Shown here: piece by piece, positions 56,442 through 64,000 of the stretch
Layout of the letters: each line of letters opens with the position of its first letter
How positions within the stretch are numbered: the stretch's first letter is position 1
Assembly (NCBI GenBank): GCA_021295155.1
Contig: JAJTJC010000036.1
Location: 1,145,689 to 1,209,688 of the forward strand
Length of the DNA: 64,000 nucleotides
Direction of reading: 5' to 3'
Source of the DNA: Flavobacteriaceae bacterium D16
Lineage (GTDB): Bacteria > Bacteroidota > Bacteroidia > Flavobacteriales > Flavobacteriaceae
Notes under the pieces: generated by a model
The model's input: the letters and a program-made list of their open reading frames with translations, nothing else
Told to the model about the DNA's origin: nothing
Databases searched by the model: none
Made by a program: the position numbers and the translations under genes

Positions 56442-56449
56442 CAAAAATA
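56442..56449 (-). promoter_or_regulatory. Bacteroidota -7 element for the Nfu gene
   Basis: The reverse strand reads TATTTTTG, exact TAnnTTTG, 16 bases before the ATG at 56425. It also supports that start, since the alternative start lies upstream of it. Confidence 0.5.
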
Positions 56450-56550
56450 CAATCTATTTGCTACTTATGCTTAATATAATAATGTAGTATTTCGTCCGTT
56501 ATACTTTATATTTAGAGCATATTGCTAAAAAACCAGCCCCACATTCGCTG

Positions 56551-57552
56551 ATGAGAAAAACCATAACCTTTTTTTGTTCCTGTCTGTTGTTTTGCTCATT
56601 AGCATGGTCACAGGAAGGCATTCCCGTCTATTTTGATTATCTATCAGACAACTATTATCTGGTCCATCCGTCTATGGCGGGGATAGGTGAAGGTGCTAAA
56701 ATACGGCTTACGGCCAGGAAGCAGTGGTTTAATGTTGACGAAGCACCCAGCCTGCAAACGCTGAGTGCACACTACAGAATTCCTCAGACCAGCAGCGGGG
56801 TAGGAGCCATCATCTTTAATGATGCCAATGGATATCATAGTCAGACCGGGGTAAAACTCACCTATGCACACCATTTACAAATGGGGCCGGAGATTCGGAT
56901 TTTGAATCAGCTCTCTTTTGGAATGAGTGCGGGGTTTATACAGAGTAGTTTGGATGAAACCGAGTTCCGCTCTGTAATACCTGATCCAATTATCTCAGGA
57001 GCACGCAACAGTGTAGGCTATTTTAATGTAGACTTTGGCATGTCTTACAACTATATGGAGTTTTACGCACATTTTTCTGTATTAAATGCTTTGGGAAGCG
57101 GGCGTGATCTATATACTGCCATTGAATTTGACAATCTCAGGAGGTATCTCTTATCTGCAGGATATGTTTTTGGCAGGAGTGAATGGCGCTTTGAGCCTTC
57201 TGTCTTATTGCAGTTAACAGAATTTACGGAAGAAACGACTGTGGATTTAAACGCTAAGGTTTATCGTGATGTCGGATTCGGAACCGTTTGGGGAGGTTTA
57301 TCCTATAGAAGGAGTTTTGACGGGGCCCAATTCCAGGTAGACGGCACCTTCGGGGAACAGCGACTTCAGTTGTTTACCCCTATTATAGGCCTGAATTACA
57401 ACAACTTTATGTTTGCCTATACCTATTCCTATCAATCTGGTGATATCCGACTGGACAACGGCGGTTTTCATCAAATAACTTTGGGCTACCAGTTTGGGCA
57501 GTCTGATCGCGGTAGTAAGTACGACTGCTATTGCCCGGCTGCGAATTATTAG
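56551..57552 (+). CDS. PorP/SprF-family type IX secretion outer-membrane protein
   Basis: A 333-residue outer-membrane beta-barrel of the PorP/SprF family: signal peptide about 1-20 ending LAWSQ, then the family segment DNYYLVHPSMAGIGEGAKIRLTAR and strand repeats to GFHQITLGYQFG. PorP/SprF proteins hold type IX substrates at the cell surface, as SprF does for the SprB adhesin, and such genes usually follow a large adhesin gene. Here no adhesin gene lies upstream, so its partner is unknown. It ends with a short Cys-containing tail and converges on the vWA gene with a hairpin between them. Confidence 0.9.
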   Translation: MRKTITFFCSCLLFCSLAWSQEGIPVYFDYLSDNYYLVHPSMAGIGEGAKIRLTARKQWFNVDEAPSLQTLSAHYRIPQTSSGVGAIIFNDANGYHSQTGVKLTYAHHLQMGPEIRILNQLSFGMSAGFIQSSLDETEFRSVIPDPIISGARNSVGYFNVDFGMSYNYMEFYAHFSVLNALGSGRDLYTAIEFDNLRRYLLSAGYVFGRSEWRFEPSVLLQLTEFTEETTVDLNAKVYRDVGFGTVWGGLSYRRSFDGAQFQVDGTFGEQRLQLFTPIIGLNYNNFMFAYTYSYQSGDIRLDNGGFHQITLGYQFGQSDRGSKYDCYCPAANY

Positions 57553-57555
57553 GAC

Positions 57556-57592
57556 AAAAAAAGCTGCCAGGAATACTTCCGGACAGCCTTTT
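57556..57592. terminator. Imperfect bidirectional terminator between PorP/SprF and vWA genes
   Basis: GCTG (57563-57566) pairs with CAGC (57584-57587) and GGAA (57570-57573) with TTCC (57577-57580), separated by a three-by-three internal loop. A runs lie on the left and T runs on the right. It suits two convergent genes. Confidence 0.5.
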
Positions 57593-57660
57593 ACTATCAA
57601 TGCTATATCTATCTAATGCCGTTTTTCGGTAACATCAGTATTAACATAAACTGAGGGCTT

Positions 57661-58833
57661 TTACTCCCATTTTATGTTTTTACGGGCCCCTTGCTTTTCA
57701 ATAGCATTCAATATGGCATTTTCCAATTCTCCCTTCTCATTTTTTTGCTGGTTGGTAACAAAGGCCTCTCGTTTTGCATTCAAGGATTGTATTTCAGTTT
57801 GAATTCGCTGGCGTTCCACTTTTTTAGTTTGAATAAAACGCGCTATTTCCTGGTCTGATTTTCCCTGAAGTTCGGCAGGAAGATCTTCCTTTTTTAATTC
57901 ACTAATCTCGAATTCTTCTTGTTCTGTTGCATCAATCAGGTCCCAGGAACTGTTATTGTAGATTCTGGAGCTCTTGCTCACCGCGCGTTTTACGGCTACC
58001 ACTTCATTTAAGGCTTCAGCATTTTGGTCCTGAGTAGCTTGCATTGCCATTTTATGAGCACCGCGCATCCCGTATGAAATGTAAGTCTTATTCAGTTGCT
58101 TGTTTAGTTTTAATATGATCTCGTCATAAGGTGTTTTGATATGTACAACTCTCCTGTTATGGTCAATTGTCAGATAATCACCTCCTCCAAGGTCAGCACC
58201 TTTTTTCCAACTCGTACGAATCCCTTGATGGTAATCTCCGCAAAAAATAGTATTGACTATAATATCTTTTTCTTTAGCATTGCCAATAGCGTCCCTGTAA
58301 TCCAATTTTCCCTGGGTAAAGGGTTCATTACCAGCAATAAATACCATTTTCAAATGATCTTCGTTTTTCCCCCAGTTGAGTTGGCTTACAGCTGTGTGGA
58401 TTACTTTACCGCAAAATTCTTCTCCACCATTGGTTGAAAGAGAAAACAATTTTTCTGATAGTTCATCCAGGTCACTGGTAAAACCGATCACCTGTTGCAG
58501 ATAACCTTCCTGTGATGGCAGGCCGTCATTACCATATTGATATAGTGCTATTTGCAGATTGGGTTTTTCTCCATTGCCGCATTTGGCATAGGTGAACTTA
58601 TTTACGATGTCCCATAGCTGTGCCTTAGCCTGCCGTATTAACCCATCCATGCTGTTACTGGTATCTAGTAAAAGGGCAATTTTGACTGTATTTCCCTTAG
58701 GATGATCATATGTGGAATGCTCAGTCTTAGTCTTAGACCAATGATTAGGTTCCCCTAACCAGGCTACCTCTGATGACCCGCCGGTACCGAGAATTAAGGA
58801 TAATCCGGCAATCATAATTTTTAGCGTTTTCAT
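57661..58833 (-). CDS. vWA-domain secreted protein
   Basis: A 390-residue exported protein with a signal peptide (hydrophobic about 5-17) and a von Willebrand factor A domain from about 50, with the MIDAS motif DTSNS (57-61) and later Thr and Asp residues needed for metal binding. The C-terminal quarter (about 280-390) is highly charged and helical (ELKKEDLPAELQ, VERQRIQTEIQSLNAKREAF), probably coiled coil. vWA proteins bind partners through a metal ion; no partner is evident here. No neighbour forms an operon with it. Confidence 0.8.
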   Translation of the reverse strand: MKTLKIMIAGLSLILGTGGSSEVAWLGEPNHWSKTKTEHSTYDHPKGNTVKIALLLDTSNSMDGLIRQAKAQLWDIVNKFTYAKCGNGEKPNLQIALYQYGNDGLPSQEGYLQQVIGFTSDLDELSEKLFSLSTNGGEEFCGKVIHTAVSQLNWGKNEDHLKMVFIAGNEPFTQGKLDYRDAIGNAKEKDIIVNTIFCGDYHQGIRTSWKKGADLGGGDYLTIDHNRRVVHIKTPYDEIILKLNKQLNKTYISYGMRGAHKMAMQATQDQNAEALNEVVAVKRAVSKSSRIYNNSSWDLIDATEQEEFEISELKKEDLPAELQGKSDQEIARFIQTKKVERQRIQTEIQSLNAKREAFVTNQQKNEKGELENAILNAIEKQGARKNIKWE

Positions 58834-58929
58834 ATCATAGAATTTTATGGTTTACAGAATAAAATTATACCTGGCCTGCAAGAAGAAAAAGTAGAAATGA
58901 GGCAAGGATGGCTTTGCTTTAGGGAATAG

Positions 58930-58937
58930 TACCTTTG
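58930..58937 (+). promoter_or_regulatory. Bacteroidota -7 element for the kinase gene
   Basis: TACCTTTG, exact TAnnTTTG, 80 bases before the kinase ATG at 59018. A weaker TATTTTTA at 58991 is the alternative. Confidence 0.4.
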
Positions 58938-59017
58938 TCTTCGTAATCATTGTAAAAGACAGCATTTCACTAGCTAATATGCCTTTATCGTATTTTTAAG
59001 TACAGTTAAAAACCAGT

Positions 59018-61246
59018 ATGTTTAGGCTGATTAGAAGTCTTATTATGTGTAAGCTCCGCTACATTCTTATCATCCTATTTGTTTCCCTGAGCGTTTTTCA
59101 TCTTAATGCGCAGGCACAAACCATGTCTTTTGAAGTAAGCGGAAAGGTAGTGGGAAAGGCCGGTCAACAGCCTATCTCTGGTGTGGAAGTTTTCACAGAT
59201 AAGGGATTTAGTACCCAGACAAATGCCTTTGGGGAATTCCGAATAAATGTAAAGGTTGGGGATGTCATCACTTTTCAAAGCCAGGAGATTCTTCCCGTTC
59301 AGTATACAGTGGTCAATGATGAGTCTATCCGGGTGGAAGTTGAGGGTTATGAGCGGCAAGGAGATTTAGGCAAAAGCCGCTTAAAACCTATGACGGTTAT
59401 GCATAAGGTCTATCTGGATTCTGCCAGATTCTATAAGATAGATGATATTGAAAAAAGCTTGGATTTTATCGCCCAGTCCATCGCCCTTTTGGGAGATAAA
59501 GGAAACAAAAAACAATTAGCAGCGTCGTTGGCCACACTTGGGGATATATACCAATACCATCAACAATTTGATCTGGCAATTGATAATTTCATGAGCTCTT
59601 TGGAAGCGAGTAAATCTACAATTACCTCGTTGCAATTAGCTGAGGTTTATAACATTACCGGGGCATACGAAAAAACCCTGGAGGTATTGAAACCCCTATT
59701 GGAAATAAGAAATTTACCCGGATCTCAAAGAGTTGTACTTTATGAAATTACAGGGGATGCCTATAAAGGCCTCAAGAATAGTAATCAGGCTATTAGCTTT
59801 TATCAGGAGGGTCTTAAGGTGGCGCGTAAGAATCAGTTAATGGCTAAAATTCCCGATTTGAACTCTAAAATTGCAGATGTCTATGCCATCGACAATAGAA
59901 TGATAGAAGCCGAGGCATTTTATGGTAATTCACTTCAGGAGGCTAAGAAGCAGGCACCTAAAAGAGCGGTTCAGGAAAAGGAAAAGGTGGCCGATTTTTT
60001 TAATAAAAGCAGTCAGTTTAATAAAGAAATAGAACTGCGTAAGGAAAGTCTGAAACAGATTAAGGAGTTACCTGCCCCGGTGGCCAGGATGGATGAAAAT
60101 ATGGTAATGGCTGATTCAATTACTGCTCAGCGAATCAATTATAAAATTGCTAATGCATATATCGCACAGGATCGCTATGATGAGGCTATTCCATATCTCC
60201 AGGAGAGTATAAGAGAGGCAGATAACGGGGATGATCTCGTGGTGAAAAAAGACGCCACGCGTAAACTTTCGGAGGTTTATCGTGAAAAAGGCGATTATGA
60301 TAAGGCCCTTGAAACGTATCAGCAATACGTGGCAGTTGTAGACACGTTATACATTCGAAAAGAACAGGAAATATCCCGAGCGGCCAGGTTTAACCGCGAA
60401 ATTGCTTCTAAACAGAGCAGGATTACCGGCCTTGAACAGGAACGTGAACTTTCCCAAAGCCGTTACGACCTTGCGCTTGCAGAGCAAAATTTAATTCAGG
60501 CAAGCAATAGAACACAACGTATTATAATTTATTCATTGGTGTTTGGGTTATTTCTTACCGCACTGACTGCATTTTTCTTCTATCGAAGTACAAAACAGCA
60601 AAAATTGGCGAACAATATGCTTGCTTTGAAGTCGCTTAGAGCCCAAATGAACCCACATTTCATTTTTAATGCCCTGAACTCTGTAAACAGCTTTATAGCA
60701 AAAAATGATGAGCGTAGCGCTAATAGTTATCTAAGTGATTTTTCCATGTTGATGCGTGCAGTTTTGGAAAATTCGGACGAAGATTACATTCCTATTTCCA
60801 AAGAATTGGAACTATTGGAATTATATGTCAAACTGGAACATTCCCGTTTCCCTGAAAAATTTGATTATAAAATCAAGGTTGATGAGCAATTGGCAAGAGA
60901 TGAATTCTTCATTCCGCCTATGCTATTACAACCTTTTATTGAAAATGCGATATGGCATGGCCTCAGGTATAAGGAGGAAAAGGGTTCTTTGGATATCCAC
61001 TTGCAGCAACCGGAAGAAGATCAGTTGCAGATCACTATATCAGATGATGGAATTGGTCGCGCAACATCTTCAAAACTCAAAACCAGCCACCAGAAAAAAC
61101 AAAAGTCCAAAGGCCTGGGAATAATTAGTAAACGTATAGCCATCCTTAACAGCATGTACCAAAATAAAATCGCCATAGCTGTATCAGACCTGCTGCCGGA
61201 TAAGAGCGGCACAAAGGTTGTGGTAACGCTAAGAAAAGCAAAATGA
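59018..61246 (+). CDS. LytS-like sensor histidine kinase with TPR and carboxypeptidase-regulatory-like domain
   Basis: A 742-residue sensor kinase. It has a signal sequence (about 10-32), a carboxypeptidase-regulatory-like beta domain (about 38-107, FEVSGKVVGKAGQQPISGVE to VEVEG), then tetratricopeptide-like helices (about 110-480). A coiled-coil segment (KQSRITGLEQERELSQSRYD) leads to one membrane helix (about 503-523) and a His_kinase domain with NPHFIFNALN (H547) and the N-box LLQPFIENAIWHGL, without a separate HisKA domain. The ATG at 59018 and another at 59045 are both possible; either leaves a signal. The stop overlaps the regulator start by four bases (ATGA), so the two form a pair. 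Confidence 0.9.
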   Translation: MFRLIRSLIMCKLRYILIILFVSLSVFHLNAQAQTMSFEVSGKVVGKAGQQPISGVEVFTDKGFSTQTNAFGEFRINVKVGDVITFQSQEILPVQYTVVNDESIRVEVEGYERQGDLGKSRLKPMTVMHKVYLDSARFYKIDDIEKSLDFIAQSIALLGDKGNKKQLAASLATLGDIYQYHQQFDLAIDNFMSSLEASKSTITSLQLAEVYNITGAYEKTLEVLKPLLEIRNLPGSQRVVLYEITGDAYKGLKNSNQAISFYQEGLKVARKNQLMAKIPDLNSKIADVYAIDNRMIEAEAFYGNSLQEAKKQAPKRAVQEKEKVADFFNKSSQFNKEIELRKESLKQIKELPAPVARMDENMVMADSITAQRINYKIANAYIAQDRYDEAIPYLQESIREADNGDDLVVKKDATRKLSEVYREKGDYDKALETYQQYVAVVDTLYIRKEQEISRAARFNREIASKQSRITGLEQERELSQSRYDLALAEQNLIQASNRTQRIIIYSLVFGLFLTALTAFFFYRSTKQQKLANNMLALKSLRAQMNPHFIFNALNSVNSFIAKNDERSANSYLSDFSMLMRAVLENSDEDYIPISKELELLELYVKLEHSRFPEKFDYKIKVDEQLARDEFFIPPMLLQPFIENAIWHGLRYKEEKGSLDIHLQQPEEDQLQITISDDGIGRATSSKLKTSHQKKQKSKGLGIISKRIAILNSMYQNKIAIAVSDLLPDKSGTKVVVTLRKAK

Positions 61247-61974
61247 AACTTAAGGCATTAATCATAGAGGATGAGGCGAATAGCCGGGATATCTTAAGAA
61301 ATTTCCTGGAGAGATATTGCCCTGAAGTGGCTTTATCTGGGGAGGCTGACAATATAGAAGCGGGTTTGGAACTGATCCAAAGTGCAAAGCCCGATGTGGT
61401 ATTCCTGGATGTGGAGATGCCCTACGGGAATGCCTTTGATCTTTTAGAACAATTGGAAGTCCGGAATTTTGAAACTGTTTTTGTCACCGCATATAACGCT
61501 TATGCCATGGAAGCCTTAAACAATCATGCTGCCTATTATTTGATGAAGCCTATCAATATTGAGGAGCTGATTAAGGCTGTGACTTATGTAAAGGAAATTA
61601 AAGAAAAAGAACAATTTCTGGAAAAACGGGTATTGAAATCAAGAATACAAAAAGCAGAGGGGAAAATTACATTGCCGCAGCAAGATGGATTTAAGGTGCT
61701 GGATATTGCAGACATAATTTATTGTAAAGCTGATGATAATTACACCGAAATATTTCTGAAAGATAAGAAGTACCTCGTGAGTAAAACCCTGAAATATTTT
61801 GAGGATGCACTTAAAGATTTCTCCTTTGCTCGTATTCATAAGTCATACCTGGTAAATGTAAATGAGGTCTTGCAATACAAGAAGGGAAAAGGGGGTTCGG
61901 TTGTCGTTTCTAACGGAAAGGAATTGATGGTGTCTGCTTCAAAGAAACGACAATTCCTTTCGCATTTCGAATAA
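61243..61974 (+). CDS. LytTR-family response regulator
   Basis: A 243-residue regulator with a receiver domain (about 1-125: acidic pocket with E9, D10, E11, phosphoacceptor D56 in FLDVEMP, K102 in YLMKPI) and a LytTR DNA-binding domain (about 140-243, with KITLPQQDGFKVLDIADIIY and FARIHKSYLVNV). LytTR proteins bind direct repeats upstream of target promoters and often control envelope or secretion genes. It is translationally coupled to the kinase at 59018. Confidence 0.95.
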   Translation: MKLKALIIEDEANSRDILRNFLERYCPEVALSGEADNIEAGLELIQSAKPDVVFLDVEMPYGNAFDLLEQLEVRNFETVFVTAYNAYAMEALNNHAAYYLMKPINIEELIKAVTYVKEIKEKEQFLEKRVLKSRIQKAEGKITLPQQDGFKVLDIADIIYCKADDNYTEIFLKDKKYLVSKTLKYFEDALKDFSFARIHKSYLVNVNEVLQYKKGKGGSVVVSNGKELMVSASKKRQFLSHFE

Positions 61975-61991
61975 TTTTCCAGGCTAACCCA

Positions 61992-61999
61992 TAGTTTTG
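61992..61999 (+). promoter_or_regulatory. Bacteroidota -7 element upstream of the gamma-carbonic-anhydrase-like gene
   Basis: TAGTTTTG, exact TAnnTTTG, 73 bases before the ATG at 62073. The distance is longer than for most genes here. Confidence 0.35.
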
Positions 62000-62072
62000 T
62001 ACCTCGTAAATTCAATATTGCATTCCTCTATAAATGAGTATATGCTGGTAAGGTTAAAGAAAATGAAACATT

Positions 62073-62585
62073 ATGCTTAGAGAATTGAATGGAAAGACGC
62101 CTCAACTTGGTAAGAACTGCTTCCTCGCGGAAAATGCGGTTGTAATTGGAGACGTCAGAATGGGAGACGAATGCAGTATTTGGTATAACGCCGTTATTCG
62201 GGGAGACGTACATTACATTAAAATGGGAAACCGGGTAAATGTTCAGGATGGGGCCATCATTCACTGCACTTATCAGAAGGCTCCTACCAATATCGGAAAT
62301 AATGTATCTATAGCCCATGGGGCCGTAGTGCATGGCTGTACTATTCAAGATAATGTACTGGTTGGCATGGGCAGTATTATTATGGACGACTGCATCATTG
62401 AATCTAACAGTATAATAGCTGCGGGTGCTGTGTTAACCAAGGGAACCAGGGTTCCTGCCGGTAGTGTCTTTGCCGGTATGCCAGCAAAAAAGATCAAAGA
62501 CATTGATCCGGCACTTAGCGAGGGAGAGATTAAACGCATTGCCAACAATTATGTCAAGTATGCCAGCTGGTATGATGAGGATTAG
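62073..62585 (+). CDS. Gamma-carbonic-anhydrase-like protein
   Basis: A 170-residue left-handed beta-helix protein of the gamma-carbonic anhydrase family (YrdA/PaaY-like). Hexapeptide repeats run from about 15 to 135, and the three zinc-binding His are H64 (in AIIHC), H82 (in IAHGA) and H87 (in VVHGC). Many such proteins are not active carbonic anhydrases, so activity cannot be claimed from sequence. The C-terminal helix (LSEGEIKRIANNYVKYASWY) is typical. It starts about 100 bases after the response regulator. Confidence 0.9.
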   Translation: MLRELNGKTPQLGKNCFLAENAVVIGDVRMGDECSIWYNAVIRGDVHYIKMGNRVNVQDGAIIHCTYQKAPTNIGNNVSIAHGAVVHGCTIQDNVLVGMGSIIMDDCIIESNSIIAAGAVLTKGTRVPAGSVFAGMPAKKIKDIDPALSEGEIKRIANNYVKYASWYDED

Positions 62586-62634
62586 GTTAATCGGATAAAG
62601 AATCCTTATTTTTACACTACCAAAAAACGCACGA

Positions 62635-63513
62635 ATGAAAGCTTATATCTTTCCCGGACAGGGGTCCCAATTTGTTGGAATGGGACTCGATTTATACGAA
62701 AACCATGCTATAGCTCAGGAACTATTTGAGAAGGCCAATGAGATTTTAGGCTTTTCCATAACGGATATCATGTTTGAGGGTACAGCAGATGATCTGAGGC
62801 AAACCAATGTAACCCAACCCGCTATTTTTCTGCATTCGGTTATCTTGAGTAATGTGCTGGGGGATTCTTTTGTACCAGACATGGTTGCAGGGCATTCCCT
62901 TGGTGAATTTTCTGCCCTTGTTGCGAACAATACACTAAATTTTGAAGATGGGCTTACTTTGGTTTCTAAGCGGGCAGAAGCCATGCAGAAGGCTTGTGAA
63001 ATCCAGCCAGGAACTATGGCAGCCGTATTACGCTTAGCTGATGAGAAGGTAGCTGAAATTTGCGAAAGTACACCGGGCATTGTGGTTCCGGCCAACTATA
63101 ACTGTCCCGGACAGCTGGTTATTTCAGGAGAAGTAGAGGCCATTAATATAGCCTGTGAATCCATGAAAGCTGCAGGCGCGCGCGCAATGGTATTGCCTGT
63201 GGGTGGGGCTTTCCATTCTCCTTTAATGCAACCGGCCAGGGAAGAACTTGCGGCAGCTATAGAGGCTACAGATTTTAAATCACCTGCCTGTCCCATTTAT
63301 CAGAATGTGAGCACCACGGCAGTCACGGATCAGGTAGAAATCAAACAAAACCTGATTGCGCAACTTACTTCTCCCGTAAAATGGACACAGAGTGTGCAGC
63401 AGATGATAAAGGACGGAGCCTCCCGGTTTATTGAGGTAGGTCCAGGAAAGGTTTTACAGGGTCTGGTAAAAAAGATTGAAAAAGAGGCCGATGCGCAATC
63501 GGCAACCCTCTAA
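62635..63513 (+). CDS. fabD: Malonyl CoA-acyl carrier protein transacylase
   Basis: FabD moves malonyl from CoA to acyl carrier protein in fatty acid synthesis. The 292-residue protein has the N-terminal FPGQGSQFVGMG, the nucleophile elbow GHSLGE with S88 beside H87, the substrate Arg in VSKRAEAM and the catalytic His in GGAFHSPLM. Length is normal. A near-match -7 element (TATTTTTA, 62607-62614) precedes the start. No other fab genes are in the window. Confidence 0.96.
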   Translation: MKAYIFPGQGSQFVGMGLDLYENHAIAQELFEKANEILGFSITDIMFEGTADDLRQTNVTQPAIFLHSVILSNVLGDSFVPDMVAGHSLGEFSALVANNTLNFEDGLTLVSKRAEAMQKACEIQPGTMAAVLRLADEKVAEICESTPGIVVPANYNCPGQLVISGEVEAINIACESMKAAGARAMVLPVGGAFHSPLMQPAREELAAAIEATDFKSPACPIYQNVSTTAVTDQVEIKQNLIAQLTSPVKWTQSVQQMIKDGASRFIEVGPGKVLQGLVKKIEKEADAQSATL

Positions 63514-63665
63514 TTACACACAAATTTAGTGGTATCCGGCATTTCATCCTGAAAAGTCAGGTTTAGGCTGTTTTATTCGGCTGAAGCCCGTTTTTTTCTT
63601 ATACTTGAGGTCCTTTAGATTTAAACAGATTACTATTTCTAAGTTAAATCAGGGTTGATTGCGTT

Positions 63666-64000
63666 ATGGGAAGAAATCTTTTAATTACCCTCACAAAATT
63701 GTTTAGGAATTCCTTTAAAATAAAAGAACTTTTTTTCGCAGGGTTCTTCTTCTTGTTTGGGCTTGTTGGGTATGGGCAGGCAACAGTAGTGTTTTCCCAG
63801 GCCACGGGATCAGACTCAGAGGCAGTAGGGGGGAATCTACCGACCTTGTTTGTAACGGGTACGGTAAGTGCAGCTACTACGGTAACGGTAACGGCCACTG
63901 GAGGTACGGCTACCGGAGGTGGTACGGATTACAATTTTACTTCTCCTCAGGTTGTAAATATACCTGCAGGGACCTATGACGGTACTGCTACAACCCAGAT
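63666..64000 (+). CDS. Start of a large secreted surface protein, Calx-beta-like (truncated by window end)
   Basis: The ATG at 63666 opens a frame that runs to the window edge. The first 42 or so residues form a basic then hydrophobic signal region (ELFFAGFFFLFGLVGYGQA). The following part is rich in Thr, Gly, Ala and Val with repeats such as TVTVTATGGTATGGGTDYNF and SPQVVNIPAGTYDGT, a pattern typical of Calx-beta and similar domains in secreted adhesins of Bacteroidota. I infer a type IX substrate because such proteins usually end in a secretion signal, but the C-terminus is not visible. Confidence 0.7.
   Translation, partial: MGRNLLITLTKLFRNSFKIKELFFAGFFFLFGLVGYGQATVVFSQATGSDSEAVGGNLPTLFVTGTVSAATTVTVTATGGTATGGGTDYNFTSPQVVNIPAGTYDGTATTQ

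Noticed and set aside
62034..62051. Five-codon open frame before the gamma-carbonic-anhydrase-like gene
   Set aside because: Too short and without context to call a leader peptide.
63566..63598. Possible terminator after fabD, with a run of seven T at 63591-63597
   Set aside because: The best stem preceding the T run has only three pairs (GGC/GCC). A terminator is expected here but this one is not supported.
1..64000. CRISPR arrays, insertion sequences, prophage, tRNA or rRNA genes
   Set aside because: No regularly spaced repeats, transposase-like genes, terminal inverted repeats or cloverleaf candidates were seen on reading both strands; gaps are short and filled by promoters and terminators.

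Overview
This window reads as a chromosomal core segment of a member of the Flavobacteriia (phylum Bacteroidota), probably a marine Flavobacteriaceae species. The evidence is alternative complex III (actABCDEF) next to an A1-type cytochrome c oxidase, a SprA type IX secretion translocon, a PorP/SprF-family protein, the Bacteroidota promoter element TAnnTTTG upstream of many genes, almost no Shine-Dalgarno signal, and a moderate (low to mid 40s) GC content. I see no rRNA, tRNA, CRISPR array, prophage or insertion sequence. No gap between genes exceeds 300 bases. The window opens inside infB and closes inside a large secreted-protein gene.

Layout. 1-2142: 3' end of infB and a convergent SPOR-domain gene. 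2254-14065: one long respiratory operon, actABCDEF-coxB-coxA, closed by a clear terminator. 14147-17892: a GIN-domain envelope protein, pckA (reverse) and ruvB. 17937-22228: an accessory-looking block with a zinc-ribbon miniprotein, a cytochrome P450, a membrane-anchored AraC/TPR regulator and a PepSY-like secreted protein. 22343-36461: queG, an MFS transporter, maeB, ruvA, sprA, gcvH, a VanZ-like gene and a TonB protein. 36616-41799: ctaB, two subunit III genes and subunit IV of the oxidase, then an assembly cluster (Cys-less thioredoxin-like protein, SCO, DUF420, small CxxC membrane protein). 41896-51405: a MacB-like tripartite efflux locus with four permeases, two adaptors, one ATPase and one TolC-like channel. 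51493-58833: tsaB, MscS, a DUF255 thioredoxin-domain lipoprotein, dodecin, an Nfu-type Fe-S protein, PorP/SprF and a vWA protein. 59018-64000: a LytS/LytTR two-component pair, a gamma-carbonic-anhydrase-like protein, fabD and the truncated surface-protein gene.

How the genes work together. Menaquinol is oxidised by alternative complex III, which passes electrons to the caa3-like oxidase. The two gene blocks about 22 kb apart (2349-14015 and 36616-41799) together supply the bc1-replacing complex, the catalytic oxidase subunits, heme modification, accessory oxidase subunits and CuA/CuB maturation. Central carbon metabolism is represented by pckA and maeB, envelope biogenesis by sprA, TonB, PorP and the efflux locus.

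I found no wholly new system such as a defence island. The most unusual signals are a helix-hairpin-helix domain fused to the C-terminus of ActC, regularly spaced histidine tracts in ActF and CoxA, the oxidase-assembly mini-cluster with two uncharacterised proteins, the duplicated permease-permease-adaptor block, promoters lying directly on start codons (predicting leaderless mRNAs), and two perfect inverted repeats in front of regulatory or efflux genes.
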